In this document: in pieces, positions 52,053 through 61,552 of the stretch | How the letters are laid out: every line of letters begins with the position of its first letter | Position numbering within the stretch: the first letter of the stretch is position 1 | NCBI RefSeq assembly: GCF_004340525.1 | Contig: NZ_SLWX01000008.1 | Span: 62,001 to 126,000, forward strand | Length of the DNA stretch: 64,000 nt | Source of the DNA: Chromatocurvus halotolerans | Lineage (GTDB): Bacteria > Pseudomonadota > Gammaproteobacteria > Pseudomonadales > Halieaceae | Reading direction: 5' to 3' | Position numbers and translations under genes: made by a program | The notes under the pieces: generated by a model | Seen by the model: the letters and a program-made list of their open reading frames with translations, nothing else | Told to the model about the DNA's origin: nothing | Databases searched by the model: none

Positions 52053-54659
52053 ATGAAGGTGCGAGCCCACTTATCCGCCGCCGTTGCGGCTGCCCTTGGC
52101 ACCATGATCGCCAGCGGCGCTGCCGCCCAGTCAGCAACAGACCGCAGTGAGACAGGTATCGAGGAAGTGCTGGTGTATGGTCAGCGCGACATGATGCGCA
52201 GCGCTATCGATCGGCAGCGTGACTCAGACCGCATTATGAGCGTGATCACGCGGGATGCCATCGGCAACCTGCCGGACCAGAACGTGGCAGAGTCCGTTCG
52301 CCGACTGCCAGGCGTCAACGTCCTCAACGACCAGGGCGAAGGCCGCTTTATTGCCGTACGCGGGCTGGATCCGAGTCTGAACGCCTCAAACGTGAACGGT
52401 GTGCGTGTTCCTTCACCGGAAGCGGACACCCGGGCTGTTGCCCTGGATGTCATCGCCTCCGAGCTGGTGGAATCCATCGAGGTGGTCAAGACGCTGACGC
52501 CGGACATGGACGCCGACACCATCGGTGCCTCAATCCAGATCAATACGATGCGCGCCTTCGAGGCGGACGACCGCTTCTTTTCCGTCAAGGCCGAGCAGTC
52601 CTACAATGACCTCAGCGACGCCTTTTCCCCCAAGGGCTCCGTGGAGTTTCTCTTTCCCATCAACGACCGACTGGGCATTGCCGGGGGCATCTCCTACCAG
52701 GATCGGGAGTTCTCCACCGACAACATTGAGTCGGAGGGCTGGGACATCACGGATGACGGCGTTCTTTATGCCGACACGGTGGAGTACCGCGACTACGACG
52801 TGGTGCGGGAACGCTCCAGCGCCTCACTGACCGTGGATTTCAAGGCCACGGAAAGCACCACGCTGTATGCGCGGATGATGTACAGCCTGTTCGAAGATAC
52901 TGAATCGCGCCGTCGGCTGATCCTCGAGATGGACGAGGAACCGCGTTCGGGCAGCGCCACGTCAGCATCTTTCCTGTCAGATGACGGTGAAATCGTTGCT
53001 GAGCGCGAGCAGAAAGACCGCTACGAGGCGCAAGAGATCCAGACCTACGCCATCGGCGGTGAAACGCTTTTCGGCGACTGGGAGCTGGATTACAGCCTCA
53101 GCTACGCCTACGCGGAAGAACACGAGAAAGACACTTTCGAAACCCTGTTTGCGGCAGGCTTCGAGGATCCGGGCGCACTGGGCATCGACTTCGACTACGG
53201 CAATGACGAGCAGCCGCGGTTTGCCATCAGTCAGGGCGCGGACGCATTTCTGGATCCGGGCATCTACGAGTTTGACGTGGTGGAGATTCCCGACGCCCTG
53301 TCAACGGATGAGGAAATCACCTGGCAGTTCAACGCCGCGCGCAATTTCCGCATGGACAGCGGCACGCTGCAGCTCAAGTTCGGCAGCAAGCTGCGCGAGC
53401 GCACCAAGGAGCGCGACACGTCCCTGCAGGTGTTCGACGACTTCGACGGTGACTACACGCTGGCAGACGTCACCGGCCGGCAGAGTTTCGGCCTCGCCGA
53501 CATCGACCCGGTACCCGGCCTCGGCGCCGTGCGCAATTTCACTATCGACAATCTCGACCGCTTTGTTCTCAACGACTTCGACACCCGCCTGGAGTCCAAC
53601 ATCGAGAATTTCAGCGTGGACGAGGATATCCTCGCGGGCTACCTCATGGCGCGCTGGGAGTCGGGGCCGCTGACGGTGATTGGCGGCGTCCGCGTGGAGC
53701 GGACCGACAACACAGTGCGCGCCAATCTCACCGAGATTCTCGAGGAGGGCAGCGTTGTCAGCGGCGTTGCGCTCGAGGAAGACCAGGTGAGCTTCACGCC
53801 CAGTGAAGAGAGCAACAGCTATACCGACTGGCTGCCCAGCCTGAGTGCACGCTATGATCTGCGCAACGACATCGTGCTGCGCGCGGGCTTCTTCAACAGC
53901 CTGGTGCGCCCCGGTCCGGAGCAGCTGGCGCCGATCTTTATCATCGAGGAATCCGAGGGTGGCGACCGCGAGGGCGAGTTCGGCAATCCGGAACTGAAGC
54001 CCTACAAGGCCTTCAACGTGGACGCGAGCGTCGAGTGGTACTTCAGTGACAACGGCGTCCTGTCCGGTGGACTGTTCTACAAGGAAATCGACGATTTCAT
54101 CGTCAATGCACGCTTCGAGGGCGACGAGCCGCCCTTCAACGGCGTGTATAACGGCATTCCCTTCGACGAGGGGATCATCCCGCTGAACGGCGACGAGGCC
54201 ACGGTGCAGGGCGTCGAGTTCAACTACCAGCACGCGCTGACGCAGCTGCCGGCGCCGTTCAATGGTCTCCTGCTCGGCCTCAACTACACTTATACCGACG
54301 CCGAGGGCGATATCGGCGAGCGCACGATTCCCCTGCCGGCCGCGGCGGAGCAGACCTACAACGCCATGCTCGGCTATGAGTCCGGCCCACTGAGCGTCCG
54401 CCTGACCGCCGCTTATCGGGATGAGTACCTCGATGAGCTGGAGGGCTCCCCGGAGGAGGACCGCTACGTCAGGGACCACCTGCAGGTGGATCTGACGGCC
54501 AATTACGATGTCAACGAGAACATCAAGGTCTATTCGCAGTTCCTCAACCTGACGGACGAGCCCTTTGTGGCCTTCCAGCGCGGCCCGGGCGCCAGCCGGC
54601 TGTTACAGTACGAGGAGTACTCCTGGACCGTGCGACTCGGCATCCAGGTTCGCCTGTGA
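52053..54659 (+). CDS. TonB-dependent outer-membrane receptor
   Basis: The protein has 868 residues from ATG 52053 (GGAG 7 bases upstream). The signal peptide is HLSAAVAAALGTMIASGAAA. The plug domain reads VLVYGQRDMMRSAIDRQRDS and NLPDQNVAESVRRLPGVNVL, with GRFIAVRGLDPSLNASNVNG. The barrel ends with a C-terminal signature, SWTVRLGIQVRL. The plug is of the type found in large TonB-receptor families of aquatic proteobacteria. The upstream 11-bp repeat array and the downstream phosphatase suggest that it imports a phosphate-containing compound. The stop overlaps the next gene's earliest start by 4 bp. Confidence 0.92.
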   Translation: MKVRAHLSAAVAAALGTMIASGAAAQSATDRSETGIEEVLVYGQRDMMRSAIDRQRDSDRIMSVITRDAIGNLPDQNVAESVRRLPGVNVLNDQGEGRFIAVRGLDPSLNASNVNGVRVPSPEADTRAVALDVIASELVESIEVVKTLTPDMDADTIGASIQINTMRAFEADDRFFSVKAEQSYNDLSDAFSPKGSVEFLFPINDRLGIAGGISYQDREFSTDNIESEGWDITDDGVLYADTVEYRDYDVVRERSSASLTVDFKATESTTLYARMMYSLFEDTESRRRLILEMDEEPRSGSATSASFLSDDGEIVAEREQKDRYEAQEIQTYAIGGETLFGDWELDYSLSYAYAEEHEKDTFETLFAAGFEDPGALGIDFDYGNDEQPRFAISQGADAFLDPGIYEFDVVEIPDALSTDEEITWQFNAARNFRMDSGTLQLKFGSKLRERTKERDTSLQVFDDFDGDYTLADVTGRQSFGLADIDPVPGLGAVRNFTIDNLDRFVLNDFDTRLESNIENFSVDEDILAGYLMARWESGPLTVIGGVRVERTDNTVRANLTEILEEGSVVSGVALEEDQVSFTPSEESNSYTDWLPSLSARYDLRNDIVLRAGFFNSLVRPGPEQLAPIFIIEESEGGDREGEFGNPELKPYKAFNVDASVEWYFSDNGVLSGGLFYKEIDDFIVNARFEGDEPPFNGVYNGIPFDEGIIPLNGDEATVQGVEFNYQHALTQLPAPFNGLLLGLNYTYTDAEGDIGERTIPLPAAAEQTYNAMLGYESGPLSVRLTAAYRDEYLDELEGSPEEDRYVRDHLQVDLTANYDVNENIKVYSQFLNLTDEPFVAFQRGPGASRLLQYEEYSWTVRLGIQVRL

Positions 54660-54682
54660 ACACATTGATGGGACCTATTGCC

Positions 54683-56512
54683 ATGCAGACCTCGCTGATT
54701 CGTGCCGCCGCCACCGGCATCCTCCTTGCGACGCTGGGGGTGGCAGGCGTCTCCGCGGAGACGCAGACACCCCATGCCGAACTGGAACGCGCCGTCTCGG
54801 GGGTTGTCGAGCGGATGCAGCAGACGTTGTCTGCCAAGGAGCGCTTGGCGCTGACCCCTGAGTCGGCCGCGTCGTTCCTGAACGCGCGGGAGCGGGAGCT
54901 GTTCTCCACTGGCTTTGCCAGGCTGCAGGTCTCGGCACCGGTGACGGTTCATGTGGCCTTTGAATCCGCCCCCGGCGAAGTCCCTTTCTGGCTACCGGCG
55001 CGCGGCTTTGAGCGGCGCAGCGACCTCGACTTTCTGGTCGATGGCGAGGACGACTATGCCACCTGGTCAAAGCGCTTTCCCGCTGGCGGGATCGGTCTCG
55101 GGATTCCGGGATTTAGCGGCGAAATGAAGCCCTATCTCATCTTCATCGAGGCCGACAAGGCCGCCGCCGTCGAGCTTGAGCCGCTGGTGCCTGGCGTCGA
55201 TGTGGTGGAGGCGACCCTCGGCCAGCAGGCCTTTCTCGATGACGATGACGATCTCACCACGCTGCCCGATCGCCTGCAGGGGCTGCCGATGCTTCGCTCC
55301 TACGAAAGCTGGGAGCTTGTCTCCCGCCTCGTGGGACATTTCCGCGCCACCGACTATCCCTCCAGCGAGGATCCCGACCACGTGCAGCTCACCTGGCAGG
55401 GCGATCCTGCCTCCAGCATCACGGTGCAGTGGCGCACCCGCGGCGAGAGCAGCCGTGGCCGTCTCTGGCTGGCACGCCAGTCAGACCTGCTGCGGGAAAA
55501 CCCGGGCCGCGCCCGCATCGTGCAGGCGGAGCCCGTCGTCATGACGACCCCGCAGATCGTCAACGATCCCGCCATTACGCTGCACCGGGTAACCCTCGAC
55601 GATCTCGCGCCGGCCACGGACTATGCCTATGCGGTGAGTGCGGGCGACGGCGGGCAGTGGAGTGAGCTGCGCAGTTTCCGCACGGCGGCGAAGCGCGGGG
55701 CTGAGCCCTACAGCTTTGTCTACCTGGGCGACCCGCAGAACGGACTCGACCGCTGGGGCGAGCTGATCCGTCAGTCAGATCACCGCTTTCCGAAGTCCCG
55801 CTTCTATCTTATTGCCGGCGACCTCATCGACAAGGGTACGCAGCGCGACAACTGGGACCAGTTCTTTGCCGAGAGCAGTCCCGTGTTCGATCGACGTCCG
55901 GTGCTGCCCGCCATTGGCAACCATGACAGCCACGGCGGACATCCCACGCTGTATCTGCAGCAGTTTGCGCTGCCCGACAACGGCACAGACACGTTGGACC
56001 CGGGCCGCACCTATCACGTGACCTACCAGGACATGCTGGTGGTGGTGATGGACTCGAATTACGACCTGATTGATCCGGCGACGCAGACTGAGTGGCTGGA
56101 TCGCGTGTTGGGCGAGAGCGACGCGCGCTGGAAGACTGTCATCTATCACCACCCGCTCTACGCCTCCCACCCCGAGCGCGACAATGCGCCACTGCGCGAC
56201 GCCTGGCTGCCGATCTTCGACCGGCACGGGGTCGACATCGCGTTCCAGGGGCACGATCACGCCTACATGCGCACGCAACCCCTGCGCGGCGGCAAGCCGG
56301 TGGCCGAGGGCGAACACGGCACCGTGTATCTGGTGGCCGTGTCGGGGACCAAGATGTACGAGCAGTCGCTGCCGGATTTTGCGGTGTTTGGCGCGACTGA
56401 CACCCGCACTTTCCAGGTGATTGATGTCGACCCCGCTAACGGAACCCTGCGCTATCGCGCTATCGCCGAATCGGGCGAGGTGATTGACGAGTTCGCGCTC
56501 AGGAAGCCCTGA
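54683..56512 (+). CDS. Purple-acid-phosphatase-like metallophosphoesterase
   Basis: The protein has 609 residues from ATG 54683 (other starts at GTG 54656 and ATG 54668). The signal peptide is TSLIRAAATGILLATLGVAG. After an N-terminal domain of about 220 residues of no known type comes a fibronectin-like segment (VQLTWQGDPASSITVQWRTR), typical of purple acid phosphatases, and then the catalytic domain. Its metal motifs are SFVYLGDPQNG, YLIAGDLIDKG, LPAIGNHDSHGG, VIYHHPLYAS and FQGHDHAYMR. It probably releases phosphate from esters in the periplasm. It is co-transcribed with the TonB receptor and so perhaps acts on what that receptor imports. Confidence 0.88.
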   Translation: MQTSLIRAAATGILLATLGVAGVSAETQTPHAELERAVSGVVERMQQTLSAKERLALTPESAASFLNARERELFSTGFARLQVSAPVTVHVAFESAPGEVPFWLPARGFERRSDLDFLVDGEDDYATWSKRFPAGGIGLGIPGFSGEMKPYLIFIEADKAAAVELEPLVPGVDVVEATLGQQAFLDDDDDLTTLPDRLQGLPMLRSYESWELVSRLVGHFRATDYPSSEDPDHVQLTWQGDPASSITVQWRTRGESSRGRLWLARQSDLLRENPGRARIVQAEPVVMTTPQIVNDPAITLHRVTLDDLAPATDYAYAVSAGDGGQWSELRSFRTAAKRGAEPYSFVYLGDPQNGLDRWGELIRQSDHRFPKSRFYLIAGDLIDKGTQRDNWDQFFAESSPVFDRRPVLPAIGNHDSHGGHPTLYLQQFALPDNGTDTLDPGRTYHVTYQDMLVVVMDSNYDLIDPATQTEWLDRVLGESDARWKTVIYHHPLYASHPERDNAPLRDAWLPIFDRHGVDIAFQGHDHAYMRTQPLRGGKPVAEGEHGTVYLVAVSGTKMYEQSLPDFAVFGATDTRTFQVIDVDPANGTLRYRAIAESGEVIDEFALRKP

Positions 56513-56541
56513 GCCGAGGTGTATCGGTTGAGTGTCGCCCG

Positions 56542-57432
56542 CTATGAGCGCGCGTCTCTGCGGAGATGGAAGCGGTAGTCGTGCCGCTCAAGCGGCTCGG
56601 CGACGCCGACCTCGTAGGTTTCCACCAGCACCTCACCATCCGCGCGCACGGTGAACACACGGAACATGGCGGTGTGGCGGGTTTCATCGGGAATCTTGGT
56701 GCGCTCCAGCGCCGGAATGTGCAGGTAGTGAACCGCGCCGATCCGCTTGGAGTGGTTCACCCGCTCCATGTCCATGTGCAGATCACCGGAAATGACGGCC
56801 GCGAGGTTGGGCTGACCGACAACCTCGGCAAAGCGTGCATGGGTGATGCCCTTGTCCGGATTTTCCGGGTAGGCACCGGTCTGCGCTCCGTGCACGATCA
56901 GCAGCACCGGCCTGGGTGCAAGCTGCCCGATCTGCTCCAGCATCCACTCGATGCCGCTGTCCTTGAAATCCCGGCCGACGTCCGGCGAGGCAAAGACCAG
57001 CGCCACGGTATCCGTCTCGACCACGTAACTGGGGTCCTTGATTTCCGCCTTCTGTGCGCCCCAGCGATTGGCGTAGGCCAGGTAACGCGCCACCGTGCTG
57101 CCGTGCTCTTCATTGCCCATGATGGGATAGAAGGGCAGGTTCAGCGCCTGCAGGACCTCGGTCGCGTTCTCGTATTGAATGCGGGTTCCCTTGTGGGCGA
57201 TATCGCCAACGCCGATGACGAAATCCACATCCATGGCCTGCGCCAGGCTGTTGACGTCCTCTACCGCCGCCGCCATGTGCGGGAAGCGGGGCTCGGGCTT
57301 GGGCTCAGCGTCGCCCAGCGCGGCGAATCGCAGAACAACGTCTTTGCTGTCGGCGCTGAAGGCCGCCGGGATGACAAGCGCAAGGCCGAGCAACAGTGTC
57401 AGGGCAATAGCGCCGCTTTGAATCCGTGTCAT
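56542..57432 (-). CDS. Metallophosphoesterase with altered active-site motifs
   Basis: The protein has 296 residues and a signal peptide (GAIALTLLLGLALVIPAAFS). The calcineurin-like motifs are recognisable but changed: DxH is DAE (FAALGDAEP), GDxxxxG is intact (VIGVGDIAHKG), GNH(D/E) is GNEEHG, the VxxH region is LLIVHGAQTG, and GHxH is GDLH (AVISGDLHMD). Two histidine ligands are therefore replaced by acidic residues. It may use a different metal, be a poor enzyme or serve in binding. It is convergent with the purple-acid-phosphatase gene, 29 bp apart. Confidence 0.8.
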   Translation of the reverse strand: MTRIQSGAIALTLLLGLALVIPAAFSADSKDVVLRFAALGDAEPKPEPRFPHMAAAVEDVNSLAQAMDVDFVIGVGDIAHKGTRIQYENATEVLQALNLPFYPIMGNEEHGSTVARYLAYANRWGAQKAEIKDPSYVVETDTVALVFASPDVGRDFKDSGIEWMLEQIGQLAPRPVLLIVHGAQTGAYPENPDKGITHARFAEVVGQPNLAAVISGDLHMDMERVNHSKRIGAVHYLHIPALERTKIPDETRHTAMFRVFTVRADGEVLVETYEVGVAEPLERHDYRFHLRRDARS

Positions 57433-57540
57433 GGGGGTCTCCGGGTATGGAAGTTAAGTTGGAGAGAAGTAACACACAACAATGACGTGAGTGTGACAGC
57501 GCCTCGGCGAACACCTCGGAGGAGTCGCGACAAGCTGCCG

Positions 57541-57879
57541 TCACGTCTCATTCCAGCGCCGGAATCCGACCCGCGTCCCGTCCGGCCGCTGCGCGATCCA
57601 GGCCACGAAGCGGGCGATCTCGGGATGCGCGGCCAGCGCTTCGACGGTGTTGAATTCACGCTCCAGAGCTTTGTTGTCGAGCGTTGCGTGCACATGTGCG
57701 TGGCAGGGCCGGCACAGCAGTGCAATCCTGTGCTTCACGTCATCGCGGTCGAAATCGCGCTTGTTGCGGCGGTTCCTGTGGCGCGTCTGGGGGATCAGGT
57801 GGTGTCGCGTAAGCACTGTGACCTGTCGGCGACACAGCTCACAGCAACCGCCACCGCGGAGTCGGCTACCCTCCCTCAT
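57541..57879 (-). CDS. Small HNH endonuclease-like protein
   Basis: The protein has 112 residues. The HNH core is present: CELCRRQVTVLTRHHLIPQT, then N in RNRRNKRDFDRDDV and the closing LLCRPCHAHVHATL, with two CxxC pairs for a structural zinc and the catalytic histidines. It is a short stand-alone HNH protein. It could be a DNA repair, restriction or homing-type nuclease; nothing near it decides which. It is not clearly in an operon, with 108 bp to the phosphoesterase gene and 52 bp to the methyltransferase. Confidence 0.75.
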   Translation of the reverse strand: MREGSRLRGGGCCELCRRQVTVLTRHHLIPQTRHRNRRNKRDFDRDDVKHRIALLCRPCHAHVHATLDNKALEREFNTVEALAAHPEIARFVAWIAQRPDGTRVGFRRWNET

Positions 57880-57931
57880 TCAAACCCGGTGCCAGCCAGG
57901 AGACTATCCGCGCGACGGATTCGGTGGGTGA

Positions 57932-58831
57932 TCACGGCCTTACCAGCAAACGGTTGACCGGCATGGCGAAGCGGGCCGGGGTATCCGCTGACGCGGTGGT
58001 GGCCGGGGTACAAAGCAGGTGTGACAGTTCCGTTAGCATCTGCGCTCGCCGCGCGCCCGACAGCGTGAAGGCTGCGTAAAAGAAACCGGCCGCAGCCTCT
58101 GCCACTTCCGCCGCTGTTCCGTGCATGGCGACGACGCCGGTCTCGACGCTCACGTCTGCCTGCGGAAATACGGCGCGCACCAGCTCAATCAGACTGTCGG
58201 TGCCGCGCACGCGCGGGTCACCCAGATCAATAGTGCCGTAGTCGGGGAGTTCCGCCTGCACATGCCCATAGATCAGGTCATGTGTCTCTGCATAGCCCGG
58301 GGCAGCCTGCATCGGCCCGTCCACCAGCGCCGCAAAGGTACCGCCCGGCTTCAGGATTCGCCTTACCTCTCCGAGGACGGGCTCGATCGGATACATGAGG
58401 GTCAGGGCCCAGTGACACAGCACGGCGTCCATCGAGTCATCCTGCAGTACGCACAGATGCTGCGCTTCCGCCTGCAGCAATCGTGCAGCTCCCCAGGGCA
58501 GTCGATGCCGCGCCAGCGTCAGTTCTTCGGGACACATGTCAATACCGACCAGGGACAGCGCCGGGTTTCGTGCATGCAGAATATCCAGCAGTACGCCGGA
58601 GCCGCAAGCAAGGTCCAGCACATGGGCTTCGCCATGGGGTGCGGCTTCGGCCAGCCATTCGTAGCTCGTGCGTCCCGCCGCGTCGCGACACGCCTGCGCG
58701 CAGGTCTCGGTAAAACCGGCATGATCCTGATGGATGGCGCGCAGGTGTAAACGTAGTGCGCCGGCGTCGGGTTGCTCGCCGCGTGCAAGGCTTTCTGTCC
58801 ATTCGGAGCGCAGGGGACTGAAATTGTTCAA
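57932..58831 (-). CDS. Class I SAM-dependent methyltransferase (second of the unit)
   Basis: The protein has 299 residues. Motif I is HVLDLACGSGVLLDILHARN, motif II is SLVGIDMCPEELTLARHRLP, and motif IV is MDAVLCHWALTLMYPIEPVL, followed by RILKPGGTFAALVDGPMQA. These are all standard for Rossmann-fold methyltransferases of the UbiE/type-11 group. It follows another methyltransferase gene (42 bp) and a PhyH-like oxygenase on the same strand, so it probably modifies the same small molecule. The substrate is unknown. Confidence 0.85.
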   Translation of the reverse strand: MNNFSPLRSEWTESLARGEQPDAGALRLHLRAIHQDHAGFTETCAQACRDAAGRTSYEWLAEAAPHGEAHVLDLACGSGVLLDILHARNPALSLVGIDMCPEELTLARHRLPWGAARLLQAEAQHLCVLQDDSMDAVLCHWALTLMYPIEPVLGEVRRILKPGGTFAALVDGPMQAAPGYAETHDLIYGHVQAELPDYGTIDLGDPRVRGTDSLIELVRAVFPQADVSVETGVVAMHGTAAEVAEAAAGFFYAAFTLSGARRAQMLTELSHLLCTPATTASADTPARFAMPVNRLLVRP

Positions 58832-58873
58832 CGGGAATGTCCTTTTTCCTGCCGCTTGCAGGGTTAACGGGAA

Positions 58874-59716
58874 TCAGAGCGTGACGTCAAGCAGGTGAGC
58901 CACCTGTGGGAAGCGCCAGCCATCGGTCGTCTGGCAGTCTGCCAGCCACTCTGAGGTCGGCGACCGCGACAGCAGCTCAGAGAGCGGAACGCTGTCGTCG
59001 AACACGCAGCGCTGCAGGTAGCCCTCCACGGCACCGGTGGCGTCGGGGTGGGCAATGGTGTCGTAGCAGATGTCGGTAACATCCACTCTGGCGCCGCTTG
59101 CCCGCAGGCAGGCAGCCAGTTGCTCCGCAGAGACGTAGGGTTCGATATCGCCTTTGCCAAAGGCAGCCAGGAAGCGCCGATGAAACTCCACGTAATGGCC
59201 GGCTGCGGCGCTGTGGGCGATAATACCCTGGCCGTTGTTGCCGATGGCGGCGCAGAACTTCGCGCACGCCGCCTGCAGGTCCTGGCGCGGCACGGCATAG
59301 AGCGCATGGGTTGCCCAGACGATGTCATAACCCTCGGGGGGTGGATCAAAGTCCTGGAGGGTTACCTCATGCTCATCCGCGGGCGTAAATGGCAGCGGCA
59401 GTGCCGCACGGGCTTCTGCAATGGAGAATGCCGAGGGATCCAGCAGATCGGTAATGATCGGAGGCAGGCTGCGCGCGGCGATGCCGGCATGGCGAACCAG
59501 TGCGTTGGGGAATTTCCCGGATCCGCAGGCAACGTCGAGCAGGCGAAGAGACCGTTCGCCGGCGGATGCCTGCGCCTGTGCAAGCCAGGTCGCCCAGTCG
59601 CGTGCCTCGGCCAGGTATCGGTAATCGTCCGTGGCAAGCGTGTAGAAGGCCTCCATGCCCGGGCGCCGGGCCTCTGACCAGTGCGCTGAACTTCGCGCCA
59701 GCAATTCGTCTTTCAT
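58874..59716 (-). CDS. Class I SAM-dependent methyltransferase (first of the unit)
   Basis: The protein has 280 residues. Motif I is LRLLDVACGSGKFPNALVRH. The acidic loop region (PPIITDLLDPSAFSIAEARA) and YDIVWATHALYAVPRQDLQ fit small-molecule N- or O-methyltransferases, with some likeness to the histamine-methyltransferase-like group. The start overlaps the stop of the PhyH gene by 4 bp (59713-59716), so the two are translationally coupled. No product or substrate can be named. Confidence 0.85.
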   Translation of the reverse strand: MKDELLARSSAHWSEARRPGMEAFYTLATDDYRYLAEARDWATWLAQAQASAGERSLRLLDVACGSGKFPNALVRHAGIAARSLPPIITDLLDPSAFSIAEARAALPLPFTPADEHEVTLQDFDPPPEGYDIVWATHALYAVPRQDLQAACAKFCAAIGNNGQGIIAHSAAAGHYVEFHRRFLAAFGKGDIEPYVSAEQLAACLRASGARVDVTDICYDTIAHPDATGAVEGYLQRCVFDDSVPLSELLSRSPTSEWLADCQTTDGWRFPQVAHLLDVTL

Positions 59717-60693
59717 CGCTCAATCTCCACGGGCCAGCACACCGGATTCAGCGGGCTTGCCGCGACCTCGCCCGGGCCGACGCCGGGCATGAACTTCTGC
59801 CAGTCACCGGACACCAGGGTCGGGGAATCGATAATGCGGGCGCCATCCTCGTAGTAGGTGTTGGCCAGCACAATCCGGCTGCGGTCGGTGCGGTTACTGG
59901 CGGCGGTGTGGAAGCTCAGGTTGTGGTGGAAGCTGACATCGCCGATGTCAAAGGGCGTTTCATCAATGGCAACGTTATTCCGTGCAAAGATATCGGCGAC
60001 GCTGCGGTCATAGCCGGTGCCGGATTTCTCGAAGCTCACTGCGTCCACCAGGCGATGAACATCCAGCGGGTAGGCAAAGGCAAGGGGGCCCATCTCCAGC
60101 GGGATTGCCTGGGCGGGGACCCAGGCCGTCACCACATTGTGGGTGTCAAAGGGGAAGTGGTGATCGTCAAAATGCCACGGCGTGCGCCCGCAGGCGGGTT
60201 GCTTGGCCAGCACGTTGTCGTGGTACAGACGAACCGCGCCAACGCCGAGGAGTTCCGCGGAGATCTGCGCCAGCCGCGGGGACAGGACATAGGCCCTCAG
60301 CAGCGGGTTGTCCTGCCAGATCATTTCGAGACTGAGGAAGCGGTTCCGGGCATCGGTATCCGGATCGACACCGAATTCGATGTCAAGCAGCCGAACCAGC
60401 TCACGGCGCAGCCGCAGCAGCACACCGGGTGAGAACACCTGCTTCAGCTTGATGAAACCGTTGTTGCGGAAAAAGGTGCGCTGCGCTTCGCTGACGCGAT
60501 AGGGTGCGCATAGCTCCCTGACAATGGCGGGGTCATCGGGGAGTTCCAGGTCCGGTATGGGTGGTGCCGGCAGGATCCGCGGGTCTTCACCGGCGTTGTC
60601 TGCCAGGCTGACATACCAGTCCCACCAGGCCTGGTTATCCTGATCCCACGGCTGACTGATATCGGTGTTATCGCTTGCGGCGCTTTCGGACAT
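59713..60693 (-). CDS. Phytanoyl-CoA dioxygenase (PhyH)-like oxygenase
   Basis: The protein has 326 residues, an Fe(II)/2-oxoglutarate-dependent oxygenase of the PhyH superfamily. The metal-ligand motif HxD is in TPWHFDDHHFPFDTHNVV, near residue 175. The distal histidine and the oxoglutarate-binding arginine are in VSFHHNLSFHTAASNRTDRS. The N-terminal 70 residues are acidic and have no clear domain. It probably hydroxylates a small molecule that the two following methyltransferases then methylate. It is the first gene of the three-gene unit. Confidence 0.85.
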   Translation of the reverse strand: MSESAASDNTDISQPWDQDNQAWWDWYVSLADNAGEDPRILPAPPIPDLELPDDPAIVRELCAPYRVSEAQRTFFRNNGFIKLKQVFSPGVLLRLRRELVRLLDIEFGVDPDTDARNRFLSLEMIWQDNPLLRAYVLSPRLAQISAELLGVGAVRLYHDNVLAKQPACGRTPWHFDDHHFPFDTHNVVTAWVPAQAIPLEMGPLAFAYPLDVHRLVDAVSFEKSGTGYDRSVADIFARNNVAIDETPFDIGDVSFHHNLSFHTAASNRTDRSRIVLANTYYEDGARIIDSPTLVSGDWQKFMPGVGPGEVAASPLNPVCWPVEIER

Positions 60694-60898
60694 CGGAACT
60701 CCCGGATCATCTGAGGGAACAGCTTAACGAAACTGGCGCAGCGCGGGAAATGTGCCTTTTTGAAACCGAATGCGCACAAGCCATTCCCGAGTACGGGAAA
60801 TCCGGGGCTTGCGCCGGACAAGCCACCTGGCGGTTTCTTTCGCTACAATGATGACTCAAGCGCCCGGAAGGTGCGCGCGGATGCCGGAAGCCTGCACA

Positions 60899-61552
60899 AT
60901 GATCCGACGACAGTTCATCATCCTGGCAGTGCTCCTCATGGAGCTGCTGGCGGCAGGGAAGGTCATGGCAATTGAAGAGGCAAAATACACGGTAAGGCTA
61001 GCGGAAAAGCCCTTTGAGCTGCGCGACTACGCGCCGCACATTGTCGCGGAGACAGTGGTTTCCAGTGACTTTGAGGGGGCAGGCAGCCAGGCCTTCAACC
61101 GGCTTTTTCAGTACATTGCCGGCAACAACAGGCCACGGCAGAAAATCGCCATGACCTCGCCGGTCGGGCAGTCGGCGCCTGCGGGCAACATTGACATGAC
61201 GACGCCCGTCGGCCAGGAGCCTCGGGGAGAGGGCTGGGCCGTGAGCTTCATGATGCCGTCCCATTTCACGCTTGAGACCCTCCCCGAGCCGGAGAGCCCG
61301 GAAATTACCCTGCGCCAGGTGCCGGCGCGGACTGTTGCGGCAGTCCGCTACTCGGGCTTCTGGAGCCAGTCCGCCTACGACAGGAACGAGGCAGCGCTGC
61401 GGGAATGGATCGAAGCGCGCGGTCTTCAGGCGGTCGGGCCGGCAACCTGGGCGAAATACAATCCGCCATTCATGCCCTGGTTCCTGCGTCGCAACGAGAT
61501 TCTGGTGCCTGTGCGGGTGCCGGCTAGCGGAAACTCGCCGGTATCGCGCTGA
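60899..61552 (+). CDS. SOUL-family heme-binding-like protein
   Basis: The protein has 217 residues from the ATG at 60899, which opens a signal peptide (FIILAVLLMELLAAGKVMAI). The longer frame from 60770 has no ribosome-binding site. The SOUL pattern is clear: KPFELRDYAPHIVAETVVS, FNRLFQYIAGNNRPRQKIAM, TSPVGQSAP, WAVSFMMPSHFTLETLPEPE, and the C-terminal ATWAKYNPPFMPWFLRRNEI. SOUL proteins bind heme or other tetrapyrroles; that is family knowledge only. It is convergent with the anion transporter, overlapping it by 29 bp. Confidence 0.88.
   Translation: MIRRQFIILAVLLMELLAAGKVMAIEEAKYTVRLAEKPFELRDYAPHIVAETVVSSDFEGAGSQAFNRLFQYIAGNNRPRQKIAMTSPVGQSAPAGNIDMTTPVGQEPRGEGWAVSFMMPSHFTLETLPEPESPEITLRQVPARTVAAVRYSGFWSQSAYDRNEAALREWIEARGLQAVGPATWAKYNPPFMPWFLRRNEILVPVRVPASGNSPVSR

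Noticed and set aside
54747-54764. 18-bp palindrome GCGTCTCCGCGGAGACGC sharing its core with the dispersed repeats
   Set aside because: It lies in the signal-peptide coding region of the phosphatase gene, and the flanks do not match the repeat. A related 12-mer at 56553-56564 is also coding, so I treat both as chance in GC-rich DNA.
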